NCBI GenBank assembly: GCA_003963145.1
Contig: RXJJ01000003.1
Span: 530,667-594,666 of the forward strand
Length of the DNA stretch: 64,000 bases
Reading direction: 5' to 3'
Origin: Bradyrhizobiaceae bacterium
GTDB taxonomy: Bacteria > Pseudomonadota > Alphaproteobacteria > Rhizobiales > Xanthobacteraceae
Shown here: piece by piece, positions 8,727 through 16,318 of the stretch
Layout of the letters: each line of letters starts with the position of its first letter
Position numbering within the stretch: the first letter of the stretch is position 1
The notes under the pieces: generated by a model
What the model was told of the DNA's origin: nothing
Seen by the model: the letters and a program-made list of their open reading frames with translations, nothing else
Databases searched by the model: none
Position numbers and translations under genes: made by a program

Positions 8727-8753
8727 GTGACGCCGGTGACGCTGGTGACGACC
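8727..8753 (+). repeat. Iteron cluster 1: three tandem 9-bp repeats
   Basis: Three adjacent units read GTGACGCCG (8727-8735), GTGACGCTG (8736-8744) and GTGACGACC (8745-8753). The shared core is GTGACG. The same unit recurs in inverted orientation at 8825-8851. Confidence 0.85.
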
Positions 8754-8824
8754 TACTCGTATGCTTAGGAAAGACGACGTGCTGATTTGTTTTACCGGCT
8801 GCTCGTCGTCAGCGTCCCGCAAGC

Positions 8825-8851
8825 CATCGTCACTGGCGTCACCGGCGTCAC
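8825..8851 (-). repeat. Iteron cluster 2: three tandem 9-bp repeats, inverted to cluster 1
   Basis: On the minus strand the units read GTGACGCCG (8851-8843), GTGACGCCA (8842-8834) and GTGACGATG (8833-8825). The cluster ends one base before the stop codon of the helicase gene. Confidence 0.85.
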
Positions 8852-8852
8852 A

Positions 8853-10583
8853 CTAGTAATTCGGCTTAGGCTTTTCCGGCGGTAAAGAAACATCCTTGAG
8901 CCAAATCTTTACGCGTCGTCCGGTCCGGCCTCTCGGTTGCAATTCGACCATGAGCCCCGCTTTGGCCATTGCTTGACGATGTCGCCGCAGTTCGTTTGAA
9001 AGATGTGCCGCTGTCCGAGGGAAAGATCGGTCCAGCTTGTCGTTTTCAATTAAGAGCTGGTCGAACAAGTGCGCGATCTGCCCTTCGAACGGTCCGGTCG
9101 CTACGAGCTTTTCCAGTACACGAAATAATGTGCGATTGCGCATTCGGTCGATGACCGAAGCATTCTGACTTTCTACGATAGCCGAAATTATCGAATTCGG
9201 TGGAAGGCCAGTAGCCGGCTCAGCGGCCTTCAACCATCGAGCGCCGTCCGCCATGCGCAAATTTGTTGGAGCGTTGATGCAATGCTCGTTGTTGAATGCG
9301 CATGCGACGACATCAAATAGGCGCCCCAAGACGCGCGGCAACAATTTCGCAAAATCCATTAATATTTGCGATTCTGATAGACGGTCTTCTTCCTTCAAGC
9401 CTTCGAGAGAAATTAGCATCGCACGTTCAAGCAGGTCTGGCCGATCCGCGAAGTCGCCGATGCCGTTGATGATGAAGGGTTTGCATTGAGTAATGACGTG
9501 TACGTCGTCGTCTGTGTAGAGTCTACGCCGGGCGAGCGATGCTCCTGTGGCTAACCGACAAAGAGCGTCAGACATGTCGAATCGAACCCCAGATGCGTTG
9601 TCAAAAACGAGCAAATGAGAGTCTTTGGCTGCAATAAATAGTTCACTGTCGGTGGAAGGCAGCGGGAGCTTCTCAAAACGACTCGGATCGAGGATCGCTT
9701 TCAACATGGAGCACAAAAAGCTCTTTCCGCTGCCTTGTTCGCCATCAACCAGAAGACAAAAATAAGGTCCTTCCGGTCTGAAAGCGGAAATTAGGAACGC
9801 AAGAACTAAGGGCCAGGAATTATCTGAAATCTTGAGCAGCGACTTAAGTTCATTGAGGTCTCCGCCAGCTTCGGGAAGCGGCAATGCCTTGAAAGATGCT
9901 GGGCGAACAAATTTAACGGGCGCGTCCTTAACGATCTGCCAGCCGTTGGCATCTATTTGAACCATCGATCCATCATCATCGCCAAGATCGAAGAACATCG
10001 CATTGCCGAAACGAGCAAGCCGCAGGGAAACTCTGTGGATCTGCCCGTCGTACTTCGCCTTAGCGGCTAATGTTGCCAGAGCGGTGCTACGCGGTTGATC
10101 TTGCAATGCGTTGTCCGTAGTGCGGTACCAAATGCTGCTCAGCCAGCTGGCTGCGGATTGTTTGTTTAGATTCAGATGTTGTCGTCCACCGCTCCCTTTT
10201 GGGATAGTGACGAAAGCATTACCGTCTTCGTCGTGAAACAAATCGAGCGCCTGAGTTAACGCGAGTCCAACCACGGCAGACGCAATCGACTTATTTGGAT
10301 CGATCGCGTCGTTTTCGGCAAAGCCTTTCTTGAGCGCGCCCCGCACCATGTCAGGAACTTCATCGAGCGTGTTGCCAGTATAGTCGGCGGGCAATCCACT
10401 TCGAACTATCGCCAGAAGCAAATCTACGTCCTGCGTGTAGGGCACGAGCTGCGCAATTAAGTCCCGCGCCGCGTCGTGCGTTTCTGCGCTCTCGAATAGC
10501 GTTGGATAATGCTGAGAAGTAAATGCCTTCGTTATAAGGCCAATGGAGACCGAAACGGTTGAATTGTTGATCATGCTATTCAC
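8853..10583 (-). CDS. AAA/SF3-like replicative helicase of the element
   Basis: 576-residue ATPase with Walker A GEQGSGKS at 281-288 and Walker B LLVFDN at 324-329, followed by a segment (ITQCKPFIINGIGDF) of the kind seen in primase-associated helicases of phages and satellites. The first 270 residues contain no motif I can name. The C-terminal end is basic and may bind DNA. Its start overlaps the Prim-Pol stop (GTG 10583, or ATG 10574 as an alternative), showing translational coupling. With the upstream primase it would form a primase-helicase pair unwinding the element's origin. Confidence 0.8.
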   Translation of the reverse strand: MNSMINNSTVSVSIGLITKAFTSQHYPTLFESAETHDAARDLIAQLVPYTQDVDLLLAIVRSGLPADYTGNTLDEVPDMVRGALKKGFAENDAIDPNKSIASAVVGLALTQALDLFHDEDGNAFVTIPKGSGGRQHLNLNKQSAASWLSSIWYRTTDNALQDQPRSTALATLAAKAKYDGQIHRVSLRLARFGNAMFFDLGDDDGSMVQIDANGWQIVKDAPVKFVRPASFKALPLPEAGGDLNELKSLLKISDNSWPLVLAFLISAFRPEGPYFCLLVDGEQGSGKSFLCSMLKAILDPSRFEKLPLPSTDSELFIAAKDSHLLVFDNASGVRFDMSDALCRLATGASLARRRLYTDDDVHVITQCKPFIINGIGDFADRPDLLERAMLISLEGLKEEDRLSESQILMDFAKLLPRVLGRLFDVVACAFNNEHCINAPTNLRMADGARWLKAAEPATGLPPNSIISAIVESQNASVIDRMRNRTLFRVLEKLVATGPFEGQIAHLFDQLLIENDKLDRSFPRTAAHLSNELRRHRQAMAKAGLMVELQPRGRTGRRVKIWLKDVSLPPEKPKPNY

Positions 10584-11115
10584 CGATTAGTGGGAGTTGC
10601 AGCAGATCCATGTCGTGGAGCGGGGTACCGATCCAACGATAGGGCACATTCGTCATGGGATGTATGGTTGGCGGGATAACGCAGAATTTCTTACTGAAAA
10701 GACATTCTGCGACTTTGCCCCACTTCTTCCCCGCGTCGCCTTCAACGCGAAACCCGGGATTTCCGTGCACGGCGGGAGAAACTCGAACGAAGTAGACTGC
10801 ACCCTTTTGGCCTACGCGACCACAGGTCGGATTTCGCAGGAGTACCTTCGCAAGCTCGTGATACTCGTCGCGATCCACGTCGAAGGCTCCGAGCGTTGTG
10901 CCATCGCCGATTGGCGAGCCCATCACAAGCCCGATGCCATTGGCACCGTATTTTCTGACCCAGCTATCTAAGACGGCATCGCCGTGCTCCGAGTCAGGCA
11001 ACTGCCAGCGTGGCATCGGAGGAGATTTTGTGCTGGGCTTGACCGGCCGAGGCCAGAAGCCGCGATTTCGATAGATTGGAGCCCATTGAGAGAAAGTTTG
11101 AGACACGTCACGCAC
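10576..11115 (-). CDS. Prim-Pol (bifunctional primase/polymerase N-terminal family) protein
   Basis: The 179-residue protein has NGIGLVMGS, the acidic metal site GAFDVDRD (D79, D81) and an FCVIPPTIHP...YRW segment, which together match the Prim-Pol (AEP-type) domain of mobile-element replication proteins. The usual SxH-type motif after the DxD site is not obvious (here QKGAVYF), so catalysis could be altered. It is a stand-alone domain, whereas many elements fuse it to the helicase; here the helicase follows with an eight-base overlap. It overlaps the HTH gene at its own start. Confidence 0.82.
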   Translation of the reverse strand: MRDVSQTFSQWAPIYRNRGFWPRPVKPSTKSPPMPRWQLPDSEHGDAVLDSWVRKYGANGIGLVMGSPIGDGTTLGAFDVDRDEYHELAKVLLRNPTCGRVGQKGAVYFVRVSPAVHGNPGFRVEGDAGKKWGKVAECLFSKKFCVIPPTIHPMTNVPYRWIGTPLHDMDLLQLPLIGE

Positions 11116-11317
11116 CTCGCGAAGTGCTTGTGCGCTCTACAGCTGCGATGATCTCCGAAAGCCTTACGAGCTTCCGGCCGTTGTGCAGATGATAGCTTGG
11201 AAATAGGCCTTGCTTAGCTGCACGACGTATTTTGAACGTCGGCACTCCCAGACGGAGAGAGGCGGCCTTAAAGGTCAGAAGAGGTTCAACTTGGTCGAAC
11301 AAATCTTTCGAATGCAT
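11108..11317 (-). CDS. Excisionase-like helix-turn-helix protein
   Basis: 69-residue protein with an HTH_17/AlpA-like arrangement: TFKAASLRLGVPTFKIRRAA, then LFPSYHLHNGRKLVRLSEI, the pattern of winged-helix DNA-binding excisionases and AlpA activators. It is the first gene of the overlapping HTH - Prim-Pol - helicase block. In satellites such a protein controls integrase or acts in excision, which is the likely role here. Confidence 0.78.
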   Translation of the reverse strand: MHSKDLFDQVEPLLTFKAASLRLGVPTFKIRRAAKQGLFPSYHLHNGRKLVRLSEIIAAVERTSTSRGA

Positions 11318-11391
11318 TTGATGTTACTCCGTTAGAGGAGCGCTCATCATTTGCTAAAATAGAAGATTACGCACGAACCCCGACTGTCGCA

Positions 11392-11832
11392 CTAATGCTC
11401 ACGTTCAATGCCGTAATTTATAAATTGGAGATCGTGGAAAAGGGTGGCCTGTTGAGGAAAATTGCTGCCCGAGGTCGTGAGCTTAAACAATTCAAAAAGC
11501 AGGTTTATAAGGTCGCCGCTGTGTATCTCGGCTTGGCTGTCATACTTATAGCCGGGTGTAGTGGCGCCTGCTTCCCGCCAAATTTCCTGAACGTGCTCAA
11601 CGACAGCTTGCCGAGCCATCGTTTCTGCACGAAGTGGGTTTCTAAAACCCACCCATTCCGTAGCGAAATGTATCGGCTCGTCAGTTGATATGGGCGGCTC
11701 TTGAAATTTTGTAGCGTAAATTGCCATGACTTCTAACAGTTCGCAGAACTGATCGTCCGTTAGCTTAAGTTTGCTATCTTTGAATAGTGCCTCGATCGCC
11801 TGTCGAGTGGGGATTCCATTCTGTAGTGACAT
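11392..11832 (-). CDS. Hypothetical protein at the right end of island A
   Basis: 146 residues from ATG 11832, which has AGGA nine bases upstream. Longer frames starting up to 12102 are open but lack a binding site and read unlike protein. The sequence is soluble and mostly helical (RQAIEALFKDS, QFCELLEVMAIYATK), with no family recognised. It is upstream of the HTH gene on the same strand and may be part of the same transcript. Confidence 0.55.
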   Translation of the reverse strand: MSLQNGIPTRQAIEALFKDSKLKLTDDQFCELLEVMAIYATKFQEPPISTDEPIHFATEWVGFRNPLRAETMARQAVVEHVQEIWREAGATTPGYKYDSQAEIHSGDLINLLFELFKLTTSGSNFPQQATLFHDLQFINYGIEREH

Positions 11833-12353
11833 GCTAATCGTCCTGCGATTGGTCATTAAGATGCCAGAACAATTTATCGGGTTCGATATTCGCGCACGCG
11901 TGTGAAACAGCCGGGTTCGTATGGTCATGCGAGTGTGGATATGTCTAAACCTATCGACAGGTGGCGAAAAACGTTCGGGCGCGTGTGAAGCAGTCGGGGT
12001 CAGTCCGCCACCGTTAGTTTGGTCGGCCGGACGAATTCCATAACACAGAATGCGTGAATCTGCGTGCGTTGGCTTTCCACTGATGCTTGGGCTCCAAACC
12101 AAATTAATGACGCCTCAAACGGGGCAATCAGGGGTGCAGGTCACGAACGTTTATCTTATTCTTCGAAAGGGCGGTCTACGGTTAGAGTTCGGTTACAGTT
12201 TCTGCACTTCAGCGGGTTTTGCGATAGTTCACAAGAATTCTTTCGCAGCATCATCGGCGAACAAAGAAGAAAAACGAGGGAAAGCGCCGCGAGGTGGCGT
12301 TCTCGCGTACTGCGGCGAAGTTTCGTAAATTATTAAACAAAATGATTTCCTGC
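11833..12353. other. Gene-poor right end of island A
   Basis: The 520 bases before the second att copy hold no supported gene. One short minus-strand frame at 12251-12481 is an artefact of reading through the tRNA-derived repeat. The region should include integrase arm sites: the last 12 bp before the att copy resemble those before the third copy. Confidence 0.5.
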
Positions 12354-12398
12354 TTCGTAATGGCGGGGTCACAGGTTCGAGTCCTGTTTGCGGCACCA
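12354..12398 (+). repeat. att copy 2 (island A / island B junction)
   Basis: 45-bp copy of tRNA-Thr positions 412-456 with one mismatch (G at 12363 where the tRNA has A at 421). The 5' half of the tRNA is absent, so this is an attachment-site scar and not a tRNA gene. Confidence 0.92.
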
Positions 12399-12866
12399 CT
12401 CCTCCCTACAATTTGCGGATGTTCAGACCCGTATCGGGCGCAGTCCGGCGCAATCGCAAGTACTGGCGAAGCGCATCTCAAGAATCATTTCGGGCCGCTT
12501 GTCGCCGGCGGTTACATCTGCGTTCGTCGCGTCTGCGAAAGGGTCGGTGCCTTCTTAGCGCCGACGAGACCGTGCGAAACGGGGTTGCTGGACCGCCATT
12601 GCAATTTGACGCCTTGATAGAGGGCTAGGTTCTCGAAAAGAAGCCAATCAAAAAGACAGAGTGTGTTTGGCGGCTGGCGATGAAAGAGCTTGCATCATTC
12701 GTCGGTCATGACGATGCGAGGCGCATTCGAGCAGATGACCTCGTCTGGAATGCTCATCTGCTATTCCCGTCATCGGGGCTCCGATCTCCCTCGCGGCTTG
12801 GCTTTGATTGTCGTTCAGCCAAGTTAGCGGACGCCGAATCGATCTGCATTATTTGATGGCATTCCG
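12399..12866. other. Gene-free stretch at left end of island B
   Basis: The 468 bases after att copy 2 contain only short frames without ribosome binding sites or family resemblance. Nothing is called here. Confidence 0.45.
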
Positions 12867-13561
12867 TTATACAGCGTGACCGACGAGCCGCCCTATTGCA
12901 GCGGTGGCTCCCATCGCAATAGCCCCCCAAAATGTTACGCGCAGCGTTGGAAATAACATGCCCGCGCCGCCCGTCTTCGCACCGATTGCGCCAAGACAGG
13001 CTAACGCAACGAGCGATCCGCCTGATACCGTCCATGGGATAAGTTGCAACGGCGAAAATATCGCGATGATTAAAGGCAAGGCAGCACCGCCGGCAAAGGT
13101 GACTGCCGAGGTCAATGCCGCCTGAACAGGGCGAGCCACGACGTGAGCGGAAAGACCAAGCTCATCTCGCGCATGAGCGCCAAATGCGTCTTTCTCGGTA
13201 AGTTGGACCGCAACCTGACGGGCCAATGAGAGATCGAGACCCCTATCGACGTAAATCTTGGTCAGCTCATCAAGTTCTTGATCGGGCTGCGTCGCAAGTT
13301 CGCCGCGCTCTTTAGCCAGATCAGCCGACTCGGTGTCGGCCTGCGAACTGACTGAAACATATTCACCAGCCGCCATGGATGTGGCGCCAGCGACAAGTCC
13401 GGCCACACCCGCAACAAGGACTTCACTTGACGAGGTCGATGCGGCGGCAACTCCAACCACAAGACTTGCAGTTGAAATGATCCATCATTGGCGCCGAGCA
13501 CCGCAGCGCGGAGCCAGCCGATACGCTCGATGAGGTGGGACTCACGGTGGAGCGGACGCAT
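12867..13561 (-). pseudogene. VIT/CCC1-family metal transporter, frameshifted near its N-terminus
   Basis: The downstream part (from GTG 13460) is a good VIT-family membrane protein: GLVAGATSMAAGEYVSVSSQ, a cytosolic acidic loop with TKIYVDRGLDLSLARQVA, and three C-terminal hydrophobic segments. The missing N-terminus is in another frame from ATG 13561 (HLIERIGWLRAAVLGANDG). Restoring one base after GG at 13482 would rejoin GANDG to a reading I-I-S-T-A-S-L-V-V-G, the normal family continuation. So a single-base deletion at about 13481-13482 has broken the gene, unless it is a sequencing error. The intact protein would move Fe/Mn across a membrane. Confidence 0.82.
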
Positions 13562-13623
13562 GGTGTCTCGTTTTTATGAAGCTGCAACGCCCAATTTCCT
13601 GTCATATCCGTTAAAATGGCTGA

Positions 13624-13926
13624 TCAGCGCCCTCGCCAGTTTCCGCCCCATCTTCCACGCCATCCGCCTTGTAATCTCAGCAGCCTCATAATTAAGAGGA
13701 GCAGAATTGCGCCAAGGGTGGCGTTGACAATTGCGGATGCGATTCCTGTTCCGAGGTGGATTCCCAATTGAGGAAGAAGCCAGCTCCCAATGAAGGCGCC
13801 GACGATCCCGATGATAAGATCACCAAAGATGCCGAAGCCCGTGCCGCTGACTATTTGTCCCGCCAGCCATCCGGCAACGATGCCAACGACCAGAATAACC
13901 AACAGACTTTCACCAGACATGTGCAT
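13624..13926 (-). CDS. GlsB/YeaQ/YmgE-family stress membrane protein
   Basis: 100 residues with three hydrophobic segments and the family's Gly-rich pattern: GIVAGWLAGQIVSG, then FGDLIIGIVGAFIGSWL, then an ALGAILL-like third helix (NATLGAILLLLIMRLL). A basic Arg/Gly/Trp tail follows. AAGGAG seven bases before ATG 13926 supports the start. The family (also named transglycosylase-associated) responds to stress in many bacteria; its biochemical role is unknown. Confidence 0.88.
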   Translation of the reverse strand: MHMSGESLLVILVVGIVAGWLAGQIVSGTGFGIFGDLIIGIVGAFIGSWLLPQLGIHLGTGIASAIVNATLGAILLLLIMRLLRLQGGWRGRWGGNWRGR

Positions 13927-14160
13927 CGGATTTCTCCTTCAGCGAAAGTTGTTAAATCCTAAACTGTATCCCAATGGAATCTTACGCTCGATGCCGACGG
14001 GTGACTGAGCTGTTTTGCTCATGTGGCACGCAATACTTGGTCGCGCACCAATTTGGTTGCTCTATCTCAATGAGAGGTTGACGCAATAAACATCCGCTTT
14101 ATGGAACACTCGGAGGGCAATTGTTGTTGGTGCTCAGGAATTGAACCCAAGGAGATTGTC

Positions 14161-14904
14161 ATGAAGAAATTGTTTTTGATGTCTGGGGCCGCCGCTGCTC
14201 TCGTGGGTGCTAGCGGAGTTGCCATTGCGCAGGCGCCAAACGAAAAGCCAAATTCGCCGGTGGCACAAAGTGCCCCAACTGAAAAAGTGGCTCCCGTTGA
14301 AAAAGTCGCACCGCAGTCGAGCCGCGGCGAAACTCCAAATGCAAAATCTGATGCTGCTAGCAAGGCAGGCCGCGCTGACAAAACAACGCTTGGCGACAAA
14401 GGAGGCGCTCAGCACGCGCAGGAAAAAAACAGCGATGCCGAGCAGCCAAGGGGATCTGTTGCTCGGCAAAAACCTGAGATAGAGCCATCAGGCAAGTCTT
14501 CAGCGGACATGAAGGCAAACGGGAAGTTAGATGCCGGGAGGGCTGCTTCGGAGACAAACGCTGGTACGCAGAACGGCATGAAAACAGATTCAAAGACAAC
14601 TGCCGATACAAAGTCGAGTGCTACGGTCGGTCAGGCAGGTGCGGGATCCAAGCAACTTACGACCGAACAGCGTTCAACGATCCGCACAGCGATTAAGGAC
14701 CAGCACGTCAGGCCAGTACAGAACGTCAATTTCTCTATTTCGATCGGCACCCAGGTGCCGCGAACTGTCAACTTCTATCCGCTTCCGACGCAGATGGTTT
14801 CGATCTACCCGGATTGGCGCGGATACGAGTACTTCCTCGTTGGCGATCAGATCATCGTTGTGAACCCGCGAACGTTCGAAATCGTGGCTGTTCTCGAAGC
14901 TTAA
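14161..14904 (+). CDS. DUF1236 protein, secreted
   Basis: 247 residues: signal peptide ending near GVAIAQA, a long low-complexity Ala/Lys/Thr/Ser-rich region (about 25-180), then a DUF1236 domain with TTEQRSTIRTAIKDQ, VGT-like SIGTQVPRTV, and IYPDWRGYEYFLVGDQIIVV. AGGAG lies eight bases before ATG 14161, which fits the signal peptide; an in-frame ATG at 14101 does not. Such proteins are common in rhizobial genomes and expected in the periplasm; function unknown. Confidence 0.88.
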   Translation: MKKLFLMSGAAAALVGASGVAIAQAPNEKPNSPVAQSAPTEKVAPVEKVAPQSSRGETPNAKSDAASKAGRADKTTLGDKGGAQHAQEKNSDAEQPRGSVARQKPEIEPSGKSSADMKANGKLDAGRAASETNAGTQNGMKTDSKTTADTKSSATVGQAGAGSKQLTTEQRSTIRTAIKDQHVRPVQNVNFSISIGTQVPRTVNFYPLPTQMVSIYPDWRGYEYFLVGDQIIVVNPRTFEIVAVLEA

Positions 14905-14947
14905 CACTGGTTTGCATGAGCGCGAGCCGAATTGGGAAGGATCCCAA

Positions 14948-15175
14948 ATGAAGCGCCTGTTATTGATTTTCTCAATTGCCTGTGTGTCTGTCGCGCTTCC
15001 GACATTATCGGCTTCTGCAATGACTCCACCTTCATCCTCGGACTTCGTGGCCGCCAGCGACAATTCAATCGTTTCAATCGTGGGCGGTCGTGGTCACGGA
15101 CGAGGCCACATGAGACGCGGCGGACGCGGACATCATTATGGCTGGAGCAGGGGGCGCCGCCGCGGTTGGCGTTAA
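14948..15175 (+). CDS. Small secreted Gly/Arg/His-rich protein
   Basis: 75 residues with a signal peptide (MKRLLLIFSIACVSVALP, cleavage after ASA) and a basic tail rich in Gly, Arg and His (RGHGRGHMRRGGRGHH). AAGGA precedes ATG 14948. The downstream gene of the DUF1236 protein on the same strand and followed by a strong terminator, so they may form a two-gene unit. The His-rich tail could bind metal or nucleic acid; unproven. Confidence 0.65.
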   Translation: MKRLLLIFSIACVSVALPTLSASAMTPPSSSDFVAASDNSIVSIVGGRGHGRGHMRRGGRGHHYGWSRGRRRGWR

Positions 15176-15200
15176 CCGGCGTAGCCTCTGCTTGAGAAAA

Positions 15201-15223
15201 GCCGCCTCACGAGGCGGCTTTTT
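15201..15223 (+). terminator. Rho-independent terminator
   Basis: Perfect stem GCCGCCTC (15201-15208) / GAGGCGGC (15211-15218) with a two-base loop, followed by TTTTT. It ends the DUF1236 unit. Confidence 0.9.
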
Positions 15224-15395
15224 GCTTGGCATCCTGTACCTGCTTCTAGCGTCTCGGCAGACCCGGCTCATCGACAAAGCTTTGCAATCCTATCTGCAAT
15301 CTGGTGTTCGCCCGGAAGCTCGTCGTATCTCAGGAACACACAGTCTTTAAGCTCGTTGTCAAAGTGCTGGGGGTTAAAAACCTCCGAGGACGACA

Positions 15396-15590
15396 ATGGC
15401 AAATAACGAACATAACAAAGCTGCCGAATATCACGAAAATGCCGCCAAGACGCATCGCGCCGCCGCCGAACAGCACGGCAGGGGCGATCACGCCAAGGGC
15501 ATCGAACACTCAACCAAGGCGAAGCAGCAGTCGCAGGACGCCCACAAGCAAAGCGATCAGGCGCACGCAAAAAGTCAGCAGCAAAAGTAA
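15396..15590 (+). CDS. Small hydrophilic His/Lys/Gln-rich protein
   Basis: 64 residues, starting MANNEHNKAAEYHENAAKTH, very hydrophilic, helical, with repeating H-A/S-K-A type pattern. I recall short proteins of this kind in Bradyrhizobium relatives, annotated hypothetical. GAGGAC precedes the ATG and a terminator follows directly, so it is probably a monocistronic gene. Possibly a stress-related disordered protein. Confidence 0.7.
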   Translation: MANNEHNKAAEYHENAAKTHRAAAEQHGRGDHAKGIEHSTKAKQQSQDAHKQSDQAHAKSQQQK

Positions 15591-15599
15591 ACTGGAGAG

Positions 15600-15625
15600 A
15601 GCCCGGCGTTGAGCCGGGCTTTTTC
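15600..15625 (+). terminator. Rho-independent terminator
   Basis: Stem GCCCGGC (15601-15607) / GCCGGGC (15613-15619) with loop GTTGA, followed by a T run. It lies ten bases after the stop of the small hydrophilic protein gene. Confidence 0.9.
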
Positions 15626-15646
15626 TTAAAAAATGAGAGCCTGAAA

Positions 15647-15964
15647 ATGCAGATGGACCCGCAGATTACCTTCGAAGGCATCGAGGCATTGGATACGGCG
15701 CGTGCCTTGATCCTGAAAGAAATTCATAGGCTGGAAAGCCACAACAAGCACATCACTGGTTGCCGGGTATCCGTGATCGCGCCGAGCGACAAGCATCATC
15801 ACGGAGCGGGATTCGAAATCCATATCCGGGTCACGATTCCGCCGCACCGAGAGATCGTCGTCAATCATGCGCCGCCCGGCGACAGGCGGCACGAGCATGC
15901 AGAGTCTGCGATCAAGGATGCATTCGCTGCCGCGATGCGTCAAATCGACGACATGGCGGCGTAA
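15647..15964 (+). CDS. HPF/RaiA-family ribosome-associated protein
   Basis: 105 residues resembling the S30AE fold of ribosome hibernation factors: an N-terminal ITFEGIEALDTARALILKEI, the strand GCRVSVIAPSDKHHHGAGFEIHIRV and a helix AESAIKDAFAAAMRQIDDM. It lacks the C-terminal extension of long HPF, so it is the short form. Its place in a stress island suggests an extra copy beside a core hpf gene; it would bind the 30S subunit and modulate ribosome activity. Confidence 0.78.
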   Translation: MQMDPQITFEGIEALDTARALILKEIHRLESHNKHITGCRVSVIAPSDKHHHGAGFEIHIRVTIPPHREIVVNHAPPGDRRHEHAESAIKDAFAAAMRQIDDMAA

Positions 15965-16036
15965 AAGCCAAATGGGCTGCCAAGAGCGGGTGCCCAGATC
16001 GGGTACCCAGAGCGACGTGGTTTTCTAAAGCTTGCT

Positions 16037-16261
16037 TTACGAAAGCTTTGATCGCGTCTGCGTCCCTGAATCGTATATTTCGATCCACAGCATCGGATAG
16101 CGGCCGAGCAACTCCTTTCCGGCGGACTGCGCGGCCTCTTCGTTCGGATATTCATTTTTGTAACGACCATCGACAACCAGCGTAAAGCCTTCGCAAGGAG
16201 CTTGATCTACACGACTAACTTTCGTTAGTTCTTTTTCGACGAGCACGACTGACTTTTTCAT
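16037..16261 (-). CDS. Small hypothetical protein
   Basis: 74 residues, starting MKKSVVLVEKELTKVSRVDQ, with EGFTLVVDGRYKNEYPNEEAAQSAGKEL and YPMLWIEIYD. AAGGAAACCAAC precedes the ATG. The pattern (short beta strands plus helix) suggests a small folded domain. No function is known to me. It is downstream of, and same strand as, the Crp/Fnr gene, about 60 bp away, so may be regulated elsewhere. Confidence 0.6.
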   Translation of the reverse strand: MKKSVVLVEKELTKVSRVDQAPCEGFTLVVDGRYKNEYPNEEAAQSAGKELLGRYPMLWIEIYDSGTQTRSKLS

Positions 16262-16318
16262 GTTGGTTTCCTTGGAGATCGCAAGCCCGCGCTTGATCGA
16301 AAACGATATCCGAAAGCT

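Larger units (their letters stand above)
8547..8852. promoter_or_regulatory. Intergenic control / candidate origin region of island A
   Basis: The 306 bases between the integrase start and the helicase stop hold no gene but carry two blocks of tandem 9-bp repeats facing each other (8727-8753 and 8825-8851), 71 bp apart. All flanking genes point leftward, so this is also where an integrase promoter should lie. Iterons next to a primase/helicase gene are typical of replication origins such as that of satellite phage P4; origin function here is inference. Confidence 0.6.
457..12398. mobile_element. Island A: integrative element with integrase, primase/helicase module and defence-like cargo
   Basis: The element is bounded by the tRNA-Thr 3' end and a 45-bp copy of it with one mismatch. 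It contains a tyrosine integrase (7314-8546), a minus-strand HTH / Prim-Pol / helicase operon (8853-11317), iteron-like repeats (8727-8851) and a cargo block (705-6580). Base composition of the cargo is visibly AT-richer than the core chromosome. No capsid, terminase, tail, relaxase or type IV secretion genes are visible, so it resembles a phage satellite or small integrative element more than a prophage or ICE. The integrase lies mid-element rather than next to an att copy, which is unusual and could mean that the cargo side was added later or rearranged. Confidence 0.82.

Noticed and set aside
12354..12398. Second and third tRNA-Thr genes at 12354 and 22013
   Set aside because: Only the 3' 45 bases of the tRNA are present; the 5' acceptor strand and D arm are missing, so these are attachment-site copies.
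12251..12481. Minus-strand reading frame through att copy 2 with a segment such as ANRTRTCDPAITK
   Set aside because: This is the well-known artefact of translating a tRNA's antisense strand; it has no binding site and no conserved protein context.
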